Positions 8,541 to 16,073 of a DNA stretch of 38,414 nt are shown here, piece after piece. Source of the stretch: DATJPY01 sp035506135 (GTDB lineage: Bacteria; Myxococcota_A; UBA9160; PR03). The notes under the pieces are model-generated. The model was not told the DNA's origin, did no database searches, and was given only the letters and a program-made list of their open reading frames with translations. Positions within the stretch are counted from its first letter, which is position 1. The number at the start of each line of letters is the position of its first letter. Made by a program: the position numbers and the translations under genes. Location of the stretch: positions 1 to 38,414 of the forward strand of contig DATJPY010000057.1 of the NCBI GenBank assembly GCA_035506135.1, read 5' to 3'.

Positions 8541-9739
8541 GGCTTGGGCTCCGGCTTGGGCTCCGAGGGCTCCACCAGCGTGCCGTCGACCAGCGAGGCC
8601 GAGGGCGTCGTCACGAGCATCTCGTCGCCCTGCAGGCCGGAAGCCACCTCCACCTCGCTCCCGAAGTCGCGGCCCAGCACCACCGGGCGCACCTGCACCT
8701 TGTGATCAGGCCCGACGATCACGAGCTGGGTGCCCTTCGAGTCGAACACGATGGCGCTGGCGGGAATGCGCCAGCGCGGCCCGACGCGATCCGCCTGGAG
8801 CGCCACCTGGACGTACATGCCCGGCTTGAGCGCGCCGTCGGCGTTCGGGATGTCGACCTCCGTCAGCATGGTGCGCGTGCTGAGGTCGAGCGCGCTCGCA
8901 GAGCGCGCGATCGAGCCGTTGAAGGTGCGCCCGGGAAGCGAGCGCGTGCGGATCTGCGCGGGGCGGCCGACCTGGATGTCGTTGACGTACGGCTGCGGCA
9001 CGTTCACGTACACGCGCAGCACGTCGTTCTGCGCCAGCGCGAAGAGCGACGTGGTGCTCGAGCTGCTTCCCGCGGTGATCAGCGCGCCCACGTCGACGTT
9101 GCGCTGCGTGACGACCCCGTCGAAGGGGGCCGTCACGTGCTCGAAGCGCTGCTGCTCGGCCAGCCGCTGGACCGTCGCGGTCCCGGCCTGCACCGCCGCC
9201 TCGGCGGTGTGGACCGCGGTGCGCCGCTGGTCGAGGTCCTCCTTCGCCACCGCGCCCTCGCGGTCCGCGGCCTCGTAGCGCTCCAGGCTGCTGCGCGCGA
9301 AGGCGAGGTCCGCCTTCTGGCGCACCAGGTCCGCCTGGGCCTGCGCGAGCTGCTGGTCGATCTCGGGAGCGCTGATCACGGCCAGCAGCTGGCCGGTCTT
9401 GACGAGGTCGCCGATGTCGACGAGACGGCGCTCGAGATAGCCGTCGACGCGCGCGTAGATCGTCGCCTGCTGGAAGGGAAGCGTCGTCCCGGGCAGCGTG
9501 AGATCGGTCGACGGCGCCGGATGCGGCGTGGTCACGCCCACCACCGGCCGCGCGGCGGCGGCGATCGCCGCCGCGCGCTGGAGCTCGAGGCGCGAGCGGA
9601 CGCGGGGCACGACGCCGATGGCGAGCAGCAGGGCGAACGCGAGGGCGACGCCGACGAGCGTCGGGTTGCCGCGCAGGCGGCCCGCCGCGCGATCGGCGAG
9701 CTCCGGCTCCTCCGGCGGTGTGGTCGCGGCGTCGCTCAT
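8537..9739 (-). CDS. RND efflux periplasmic adaptor (HlyD/AcrA-like)
   Basis: 400-residue membrane fusion protein bridging the inner-membrane pump and outer-membrane duct. One membrane helix lies near residues 28-45; then a split lipoyl-like domain (ARVDGYLERRLVDIGDLVKTGQ and the matching VTAPFDGVVTQRNVDVGALI), an alpha-hairpin rich in Ala/Gln/Glu, and beta-barrel and membrane-proximal domains. The tail is a Pro/Glu/Lys repeat. Start ATG 9739 overlaps the pump stop as ATGA; the longer open frame to 10066 is antisense of pump frames and rejected. The middle gene of a translationally coupled trio. Confidence 0.94.
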   Translation of the reverse strand: MSDAATTPPEEPELADRAAGRLRGNPTLVGVALAFALLLAIGVVPRVRSRLELQRAAAIAAAARPVVGVTTPHPAPSTDLTLPGTTLPFQQATIYARVDGYLERRLVDIGDLVKTGQLLAVISAPEIDQQLAQAQADLVRQKADLAFARSSLERYEAADREGAVAKEDLDQRRTAVHTAEAAVQAGTATVQRLAEQQRFEHVTAPFDGVVTQRNVDVGALITAGSSSSTTSLFALAQNDVLRVYVNVPQPYVNDIQVGRPAQIRTRSLPGRTFNGSIARSASALDLSTRTMLTEVDIPNADGALKPGMYVQVALQADRVGPRWRIPASAIVFDSKGTQLVIVGPDHKVQVRPVVLGRDFGSEVEVASGLQGDEMLVTTPSASLVDGTLVEPSEPKPEPKP

Positions 9740-12700
9740 CCGGCCTCGGGGTGCCGCGGCGGCCGCCGCCGCAGCAGGCTGTACATCAGCGGGACGAAGA
9801 AGAGCGTGTAGGCGGTGGCGAGCGTGAGGCCGCCGATCACCGCGCGCCCGAGCGGCGCGTTCTGCTCGCCGCCCTCGCCGAGCCCGAGCGACATCGGCAG
9901 CATGCCGATCAGCATGGCGAGCGCCGTCATCAGCACCGGGCGCAGGCGGGTGCGGCCGGCGGCGTGCGCGGCGGCGTGCGCGTCGAGCCCCTCGTGGCGC
10001 TGCTCGTTGGCGAACGTGATCAGGAGGATGCTGTTGGCGGTGGCCACGCCGATCGCCATGATGCACCCCATCAGCGAGGGGACGTTGATCGTGGTCCCGG
10101 TGACGAACAGCATCCAGAGGATGCCGGCGAGCGCACCCGGCAGCGCCATCAGGATGATCAGCGGGTCGATCCAGGACTGGAAGTTCACGACCATCAGGAA
10201 ATAGACCAGCAGCACGGCGAATGCGATCCCGAAGCCGAGACCGGCGAACGCCTCGTGCATGCTCTGCACCTGGCCGCGCATCACGATGATGCTCGCCTTC
10301 GAGAGGCGCGCGCGGTACTCGTCGACCACCTTTCCCACCGCGTCGGCGACGCTGCCGAGGTCGGTCCCCTGCACGCCGGCGAAGACGTCGAAGACGGGCT
10401 GCACGTTGTAGTGGTTGAGCGCCACGGGTGTGGTGGTGCGCTCGAGAGAGGCCAGGTTCGTGAGGAGCGTCGGCGTCGTCTGCCCGCTGGTGACGACCGG
10501 GATGTTCTCGATCGCCGGGATGCTGTCGACCCGGTGCTGGGGCATCTGGACGGCGACCGGATAGCTGACGCCGTTCTTCGGGTTCAGCCAGAAGTTGAGG
10601 CTGGTGGTGCCGCTTCCGGTGAGGGAGATCAGCAGGCTGTCGGCCACGTCGTGCTCGGTGAGGCCGCTCTGCTGCGCGAGCGCGCGGTCGACGTCGAGCT
10701 TGAGCCGCGGGCCGTCGAGGACCTGGTGGACGTGCACGTCGACGGCTCCCGGAATCGCGCGCAGCCGCGCGGCGAGCTCCTGGGCGATTGCGAAGTTCTT
10801 GTCGGCCTCGGCGTTGGGACCGCTGATCTGTACGTCGATCGGCGCCGGCAGGCCGAAGTTCAGGATCTGGCTCACCATGTCGGCCGGCTGCGCGAAGAAG
10901 ATGAGCTCGGGGAACTCGGTCGGCAGCACCTCGCGGAGCTTCTTCAGATAGCCCCCGGTGGACCCGTGCGACGGCTTGAGCGAGACCAGGATCTCACCGT
11001 CGGCGGAGCTGATGGTGGCGGTGTCGGAGAGCGCGAGGCTGACGCCGTTCGGGACCCCGATGTTGTCGAGGATCACGTTCATCTCGTCGGGCGGAATCAC
11101 CGTGCGGATGCGGTCCTCGACCCGCTGGAAGTAGTGCTCGGTCTCCTCGATGCGCGTCCCGGTCGGCGCCCGGACGTGCAGCCGGAGCTGGCCGGCGTCG
11201 ACCGTCGGGAAGAAGTCGCGCCCGACGAACGGAAAGAGCAGCAGCGAGCCCGCCGAGAAGGCGCCGAATCCCGCCAGGGCGACGCGGCGGCGCGCGAAGG
11301 CGGCCTCCAGCGCGCGCTCGTAGCGGCGGGCCAGCGCGTCGAAGGCGTCCTGGAAGCGCCGGTGCACGCGCGTGAGCCGGCCCGGCGGCGCACCGTGCTC
11401 GAGGGCGCGCTCGCGCTCGAGCTCCTTCGGGAGCAGGTACAGCACCATCGTCGGGATCAGCGTCCGCGAGAGCAGGTAGGAGGCCATCATCGCGGACACC
11501 ACCGCGAGCGCCAGCGGCGAGAACAGCGAGCCCGCCACGCCGCCCAGCGCAAAGACCGGGACGAACACGATGCAGATCGAGAGCGTCGAGACGAAGGCGG
11601 CCACCGCGATCTGCTGGGCGCCGTCGAGGATGGCCTGCCGGATCGCCTTCCCCATCCCGAGGTTGCGGTGGATGTTCTCGATCTCGACGGTCGCGTCGTC
11701 GACCAGGATGCCGACCGCGAGCGCCATGCCGCCGAGCGTCATCACGTTGAGCGTGCGGCCGAACAGCTTGAGCACGATGATCGACGTGAGCACCGAGAGC
11801 GGAATCGACGTGGCGACGATCAGCGTGCTGCGCGCGCTGCCGAGGAAGAGCAGGATCATCAGCGCGGTGAGCGCGGCGGCGATGGCGCCCTCGCGCAGCA
11901 CGCCGCCGATCGCGGCGCGCACGAACAGCGACTGGTCGAACAGGAGGTCCGCCTTGAGCGAGGGCGGCATGCCGGCCATCACGCGGGGCAGCAGGTCCTT
12001 GATGCCCTTCACCACGTCGAGCGTGGAGGCGCTCCCGCTCTTCAGGATCGAGAGCATGACGCCGTGGCGGCCGTCGCGGCGGATCATGTTGGTCTGCGGA
12101 GCGAAGCCGTCGTGGACGTGCGCGACGTCGCGCATCGTGACCACCGCGCCGTTGACGGACTTGATCGGCAGGTCGTCGAGCTCCTGGAGCACCGCCGGGC
12201 TGCCGTTCAGGGCGACGTCATACTCGCGCATGCCCATCTTCGCGCTGCCGGCGGGCAGGATCACGTTCTGCTGCTGCAGCGCGTTCAGCACGTCCTGCGG
12301 CGCCAGGCCGCGCGCGTAGAGGGCGTCGGCGTCCAGGTCCGCCATCACCTGCCGCGGCTTCCCGCCGTACGGGTAGGTGACCTGCGCGCCCCGCACCGTC
12401 ACGAGCTGAGTGCGGATGAAGCTGTTGGCGAGGTCGTTCAGCTCCTGCTCCGCCAGCGTGTCGCTGCTGATGCTGATCAGGAGCACCGGCACGTTCGCGG
12501 CGTTGTACTGGAGGATCAGCGGCGGGGTGATGCCGGGCGGAAGCGGGCGCAGCAGCGTCTCCGAGATGGCGTTGATCTGCGCCACGGCCGCCTCGATCTT
12601 CGAGCCCGGCTGGAAGAAGGTCTTGATCACGCTCACGCCGCGCAGCGACTGCGACTCGATGTGCTGGATGTCGTTCACGGTGGCCGTCATCGCGCGCTCG

Positions 12701-12900
12701 ACGACGGTCGTGATGCGGTTCTCCATCTCGTCCGGCGAGAGGCCGCCGTAGCCCCAGATCGAGGAGACCACCGGGATGTCGATGTTCGGGAAGATGTCGG
12801 TCGGCATGGTCGCGATCGACACGATCCCGAGCACGGCGATCAGCATCGCCATCACGACGAAGGTGTAGGGTCGCCGCAGGGCGAGTCGGACGATCCACAT
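9736..12900 (-). CDS. RND efflux pump, inner-membrane permease
   Basis: 1054-residue proton-driven exporter of the AcrB/HAE superfamily with two repeats of six helices and two large periplasmic loops. The TM4 pair of aspartates is present in GGMALAVGILVDDATVEIEN, and the TM11 Arg in RLRPVLMTALAMLIG. At the position of the AcrB TM10 lysine (K940) the sequence reads GVATANSILL, so that lysine is replaced by alanine while the neighbouring Asn stays. ATG 12900 is chosen because the family begins right there (MWIVRLALRRPY); the 35-residue Pro/Ala extension to 13005 is in promoter DNA. First gene of pump-adaptor-duct, divergent from a LysR regulator. Substrate not predictable. Confidence 0.95.
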   Translation of the reverse strand: MWIVRLALRRPYTFVVMAMLIAVLGIVSIATMPTDIFPNIDIPVVSSIWGYGGLSPDEMENRITTVVERAMTATVNDIQHIESQSLRGVSVIKTFFQPGSKIEAAVAQINAISETLLRPLPPGITPPLILQYNAANVPVLLISISSDTLAEQELNDLANSFIRTQLVTVRGAQVTYPYGGKPRQVMADLDADALYARGLAPQDVLNALQQQNVILPAGSAKMGMREYDVALNGSPAVLQELDDLPIKSVNGAVVTMRDVAHVHDGFAPQTNMIRRDGRHGVMLSILKSGSASTLDVVKGIKDLLPRVMAGMPPSLKADLLFDQSLFVRAAIGGVLREGAIAAALTALMILLFLGSARSTLIVATSIPLSVLTSIIVLKLFGRTLNVMTLGGMALAVGILVDDATVEIENIHRNLGMGKAIRQAILDGAQQIAVAAFVSTLSICIVFVPVFALGGVAGSLFSPLALAVVSAMMASYLLSRTLIPTMVLYLLPKELERERALEHGAPPGRLTRVHRRFQDAFDALARRYERALEAAFARRRVALAGFGAFSAGSLLLFPFVGRDFFPTVDAGQLRLHVRAPTGTRIEETEHYFQRVEDRIRTVIPPDEMNVILDNIGVPNGVSLALSDTATISSADGEILVSLKPSHGSTGGYLKKLREVLPTEFPELIFFAQPADMVSQILNFGLPAPIDVQISGPNAEADKNFAIAQELAARLRAIPGAVDVHVHQVLDGPRLKLDVDRALAQQSGLTEHDVADSLLISLTGSGTTSLNFWLNPKNGVSYPVAVQMPQHRVDSIPAIENIPVVTSGQTTPTLLTNLASLERTTTPVALNHYNVQPVFDVFAGVQGTDLGSVADAVGKVVDEYRARLSKASIIVMRGQVQSMHEAFAGLGFGIAFAVLLVYFLMVVNFQSWIDPLIILMALPGALAGILWMLFVTGTTINVPSLMGCIMAIGVATANSILLITFANEQRHEGLDAHAAAHAAGRTRLRPVLMTALAMLIGMLPMSLGLGEGGEQNAPLGRAVIGGLTLATAYTLFFVPLMYSLLRRRPPRHPEAG

Positions 12901-13082
12901 GGGAGCGGGCTCCGGGCCCGCGCGGGGAGGGTCGCGGGCAGCTGGCGCTCGGGGCGGCGGCCGCGCAGGCGCAGACACCGCGGCAGCCGACCCGTGCCGG
13001 CCCATTGTTTAGGGCGGGCCTCTGGTTCGCGCCAATACATTCTGGATCGGCCTGTGATTCATCCAAGCTATCATCGCCGCCC
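12901..13082. promoter_or_regulatory. Divergent efflux operon / LysR control region
   Basis: 182 bp between the pump (minus) and LysR (plus) starts. The half nearest LysR (13010-13080) is much more AT-rich than its surroundings. It holds TATCAT at 13069-13074, a good -10 match only nine bases before the LysR ATG, and ATTCATCCAAGCTAT-type sequence fitting a loose LysR T-N11-A site. CCAATACATTCTGG is a second imperfect palindrome. Assignment of operators is inference. Confidence 0.45.
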
Positions 13083-14036
13083 ATGGAGCTGCGCCATCTC
13101 CGCTACTTCGTCGCCGTGGCCGAGGAGCTTCACTTCGGGCGGGCGGCCGCCCGCCTCCACATCTCCCAGCCGCCGCTCAGCCTGCAGATCCGCGCCCTCG
13201 AGGAGGAGCTCGGGGTGCAGCTCCTGGCGCGCAACCGGCGCCGGGTCGAGCTGACCGCCGGCGGCGCGGCCTTCCTCGAGGAGGCGCGCGAGATCCTGCG
13301 CCGTGCGGAGCGCGCCGGGGAGCGCGCCCTGCGCGCGAGCCGCGGCGAGATCGGGGAGCTCGGCGTCGGCTTCGTCACGTCGGCCACCAACGAGACGTTC
13401 GCCGCCATCCTCCGCGAATACCGGCGCTCGCACCCGGGCGTCGAGCTCCGCCTCTACGACCAGACGCCGGACCAGCAGCTCCAGGGGCTGCGGGCGGGCC
13501 ACATCGACGTCGGCTTCCTGCGGCCTCCGGTCGACGATCCCTCGCTGGCCGCGGAGCGCGTCTGGCGCGAGCCGCTCCTGGTCGCGCTGCCCGTCGACCA
13601 CCCGCTCGCGTCGCAGGCGCGGGTGCGCTGGAAGGACCTCGCCGACGAGCCGTTCGTGACGCTCTCGACGCAGCAGGCGCCGGGCTTCCGGCGCATCTTC
13701 TACGAGGCCGCGCGGATGCAGGGGTTCGTCCCGCAGGTGAAGCAGTACGCGAACGATCTGCAGACCGTGATCTGGCTGGTCGCGGTGGGCGCCGGCGTGG
13801 CGATCGTGAGCGCCGGCCTGTCGAGCCTGGCGCGACGCTCCGTGGTGTATCGCCCGCTGCGGCCGCGCGGGCCGATGGTGGAGATGGCGGTCGCCTGGCG
13901 TCCGGACGCGACCTCGCCCGCGCGGGCCGCCTTCCTCGAGGTCACCCGCCGCGTGGTGCGGCAGGAGGGCCAGAAGGGCAGGGGCCGCGCGCCGGAGTGG
14001 CTCTCGACGGGAGCCGCACGCCGGCGCAGGGCGTAG
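13083..14036 (+). CDS. LysR family transcriptional regulator
   Basis: 317-residue regulator. A winged HTH occupies residues 1-60 (MELRHLRYFVAVAEELHF, then AAARLHISQPPLSLQIRALE), followed by a periplasmic-binding-like effector domain to about 295 and a basic tail. Start is ATG 13083, the canonical LysR N-terminus; the open frame upstream to 13005 is promoter DNA. No strong Shine-Dalgarno is visible and a TATCAT box sits so close that the message could be leaderless. Placed divergently from the RND trio, it is the obvious candidate regulator of that operon; the inducer is unknown. Confidence 0.93.
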   Translation: MELRHLRYFVAVAEELHFGRAAARLHISQPPLSLQIRALEEELGVQLLARNRRRVELTAGGAAFLEEAREILRRAERAGERALRASRGEIGELGVGFVTSATNETFAAILREYRRSHPGVELRLYDQTPDQQLQGLRAGHIDVGFLRPPVDDPSLAAERVWREPLLVALPVDHPLASQARVRWKDLADEPFVTLSTQQAPGFRRIFYEAARMQGFVPQVKQYANDLQTVIWLVAVGAGVAIVSAGLSSLARRSVVYRPLRPRGPMVEMAVAWRPDATSPARAAFLEVTRRVVRQEGQKGRGRAPEWLSTGAARRRRA

Positions 14037-14051
14037 GCGGCGGCTCCCGCA

Positions 14052-14387
14052 TCAGTGGGACGCCCTCCGCGGTGCCTTCGACACGGCGTCGTCGACGGCG
14101 GCGAGCAGGGTCTCCGGGCGCACCGGCTTCCCGACGACGACCCAGCGCGGCCGGCCCTCGATCCAGCGCCTGATCTCGCCCGGCCGGGCATCGCCGACCA
14201 GCACGACGATCGGCGATCTCGGCGCCTCGTCGGGCGCCGTGTCGGGGGCGGCCGGGAGGCCCGCGACCACCACGTCGGGCTCCGCCGCGGCGCGCGCGGC
14301 CGAGTCGACCTCGTGACCCGCCTCCCGCAGCGCGGTGTGGAGCGCTGCGGCCACCTCCCCATCGGGCTCGATCAGTCGGATGCGCAC
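14052..14387 (-). CDS. Receiver-like protein lacking the phospho-acceptor Asp
   Basis: 111-residue stand-alone domain resembling a response-regulator receiver: an acidic patch after the first strand (LIEPDGE), a hydrophobic strand PDVVVAGLP where the phospho-Asp should lie, a strand IVVLVGDA, and VGKPV carrying the conserved Lys-Pro. At the phospho-Asp position the residue is Gly (AGLP instead of xDLxMP), so ordinary phosphorylation is not expected. GTG start at 14387, 4 bp after the sigma-54 activator stop, with GGGGAG upstream, so the two are almost certainly cotranscribed. It may act as a protein-protein switch for that activator. Confidence 0.72.
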   Translation of the reverse strand: MRIRLIEPDGEVAAALHTALREAGHEVDSAARAAAEPDVVVAGLPAAPDTAPDEAPRSPIVVLVGDARPGEIRRWIEGRPRWVVVGKPVRPETLLAAVDDAVSKAPRRASH

Positions 14388-14391
14388 CGGC

Positions 14392-15936
14392 TCACGGGCT
14401 CCCCGGCCGCAGGGGACCGCGCAGGCCGAGCTCGCGGACCATCCGCGCCAGGTTCGAGCGGTGCACGCCGAGCAGCCGCGCGGCCTCGGCGTGGCTGCCG
14501 CCGCCGTCGCGCAGCGCGCCGGCCACCAGCCGCACCTTGAACGCGCGCAGCGCCGCGCCGTAGGTCCGCTGCGCCGCGGGGTCCGACTCGCGAAGGCGCG
14601 CCGAGAGGTGCCGGGCCTCCGCCGTGTCGCCGGGCTCGAGGGTCGCGTAGAGCCGCTCGACCTCGTTCTCCAGCTCGCGCACGTTGCCCGGGAACGGGTG
14701 GCGCGCGAGCGCCTCGAGCAGGGTCGAGCCGATCGACAGGGAGGGGCGGCCCAGGCGCTGCGCCACGCGGTCCACGGCGTGGCGCAGCAGCGGCTCGATG
14801 TCGTCGCCTCGCTCGCGCAGCGGCGGCACGTCGATGCGCAGCACGTCGAGGCGATAGACGAGGTCGCGGCGGAAGGCGCCCTCGGTCGTCGCGGCGTCGA
14901 GATCGACGTGCGTCGCCGCCATCACGCGCACGTCGGCGCGACGCGGTCGCGTGTCGCCGAGCCTGCGGTACTCGCGCAGCTCGAGGAAGCGGAGCAGCGC
15001 CCCCTGGACCGGCCACGGGAGGTCGCCCACCTCGTCGAGGAAGAGCGTTCCGCCCTCGGCCGCCTCGACCAGGCCGGGCTTGCTCTCGGTGGCGCCGGTG
15101 AAGGCGCCGCGCACGTGTCCGAAGAGCTCGCTCTCGAGGAGCGTCTCGTTGAGCAGCGCGCAGTTCACCGCCACGAACCGGCGCGCAGCGCGCTCGCTCG
15201 CCGCGTGGATCGCGCGAGCCAGGACCTCCTTGCCGGTCCCGGTCTCGCCGATCAGCAGGACCGAGAGATCACTGCGCGCCGCCCGGCGCGCGAGCTGTCG
15301 GACACGGCGCGCGCCCGCCGACTCGCCGACGAAGGCCTCGAATCCCGCCCGCGCATCGAGCGCCTCCGCCAGCCGCTGGTTCTCGTGCGCCAGCTCGTGG
15401 TTCGCCTGCTCGAGCGAGCTCGCCTTGGCCATCAGGCTCTCGATGCAGGCGCGGTCGCTGTCGCGCAGGCGGGCGGTGAGCACGCGGAGGAGGTCCGCCG
15501 CCGCCTCCGGCTCCGAGGTGACGGCCGCCAGGAACGCGGCGCGCGGGACGACCAGCGCCTCGACCGGATCGCGCGCGGTCGCGGTGGCCGAGCGCGGGCC
15601 GTCGTCGAGCAGCGCCATCTCGCCGACCCACTCGTCGGCGCTGCGCAGCGCGAGCACGACCTCCTCGCGGGTGCCGACGCGCTTGGTGATCGCGGCGCTT
15701 CCCGTGAGCAGCAGGAAGACGCAATCCGCGCGATCGCCCTCGGACAGGAGCGCCTCCCCAGGAGCGAAGCGTTGGATCTCGCTCTCGCTGACGAGCCGAT
15801 CGAGCTCGCTCGGCGGAAGCCTTCGCAGGAACGGGACGGCGTGCAGCCGGTCGAGGATCTCGATCCTGTCCACGTGAGCCTTCTCCCAGCTGCCCAGGAA
15901 GGCAGGCTGCGCAGGGAGGGCGTGAAGGCGCGGCAT
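14392..15936 (-). CDS. Sigma-54 activator with N-terminal cyclic-nucleotide-binding domain
   Basis: 514-residue enhancer-binding protein. Residues about 28-160 form a cNMP-binding (CRP/FNR-type) domain whose phosphate cassette GEMALLDDGPRSATATA keeps the Glu and Arg needed for cyclic nucleotide contact. A short coiled region follows (about 170-195). The AAA+ domain has Walker A GETGTGKE (about 230), the sigma-54-contacting GAFTGA (about 277) and Walker B GGTLFLDEVGDL (about 295). A Fis-type HTH (SHAEAARLLGVHRSNLARM) closes the protein. So transcription with RNAP-sigma54 is probably gated by a cyclic nucleotide rather than phosphorylation. Start ATG 15936; the frame extends to 16104 but the extra residues do not look like a domain. 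Divergent from lnt. Confidence 0.93.
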   Translation of the reverse strand: MPRLHALPAQPAFLGSWEKAHVDRIEILDRLHAVPFLRRLPPSELDRLVSESEIQRFAPGEALLSEGDRADCVFLLLTGSAAITKRVGTREEVVLALRSADEWVGEMALLDDGPRSATATARDPVEALVVPRAAFLAAVTSEPEAAADLLRVLTARLRDSDRACIESLMAKASSLEQANHELAHENQRLAEALDARAGFEAFVGESAGARRVRQLARRAARSDLSVLLIGETGTGKEVLARAIHAASERAARRFVAVNCALLNETLLESELFGHVRGAFTGATESKPGLVEAAEGGTLFLDEVGDLPWPVQGALLRFLELREYRRLGDTRPRRADVRVMAATHVDLDAATTEGAFRRDLVYRLDVLRIDVPPLRERGDDIEPLLRHAVDRVAQRLGRPSLSIGSTLLEALARHPFPGNVRELENEVERLYATLEPGDTAEARHLSARLRESDPAAQRTYGAALRAFKVRLVAGALRDGGGSHAEAARLLGVHRSNLARMVRELGLRGPLRPGSP

Positions 15937-15943
15937 CGATTCG

Positions 15944-15968
15944 ATAACAGCGGAGTCATCATAACAGC
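15944..15968. repeat. Direct repeat in the divergent activator/lnt region
   Basis: ATAACAGC occurs at 15944-15951 and again at 15961-15968, 17 bp start to start, just upstream of the activator start. This is the most AT-rich stretch of the 137-bp divergent region (15937-16073). It could be an operator; no test is possible here. Confidence 0.35.
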
Positions 15969-16073
15969 ATCGGCAGCCCTTCGGGAGCGCGAGGAGCGGC
16001 TGAGCGGCGTCCGCGCGGCGGAACGGTCCTTGCTCAGCCGGCACCACGTCGTCCTGGCCCGAAGAGGTGCGCG

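Noticed and set aside
4911..8705. 1264-residue open frame on plus
   Set aside because: Arg/Ala/His-rich antisense reading of pckG and the efflux genes; no domain motifs, while the opposite strand has clear ones.
9718..13254. 1178-residue open frame on plus
   Set aside because: Antisense of the RND pump; composition is highly charged and repetitive, typical of a GC-rich shadow frame.
16031..16046. GG-N10-GC sigma-54-like promoter on minus upstream of the activator
   Set aside because: Only the GG and GC cores match; surrounding consensus bases do not, so chance is likely in this composition.
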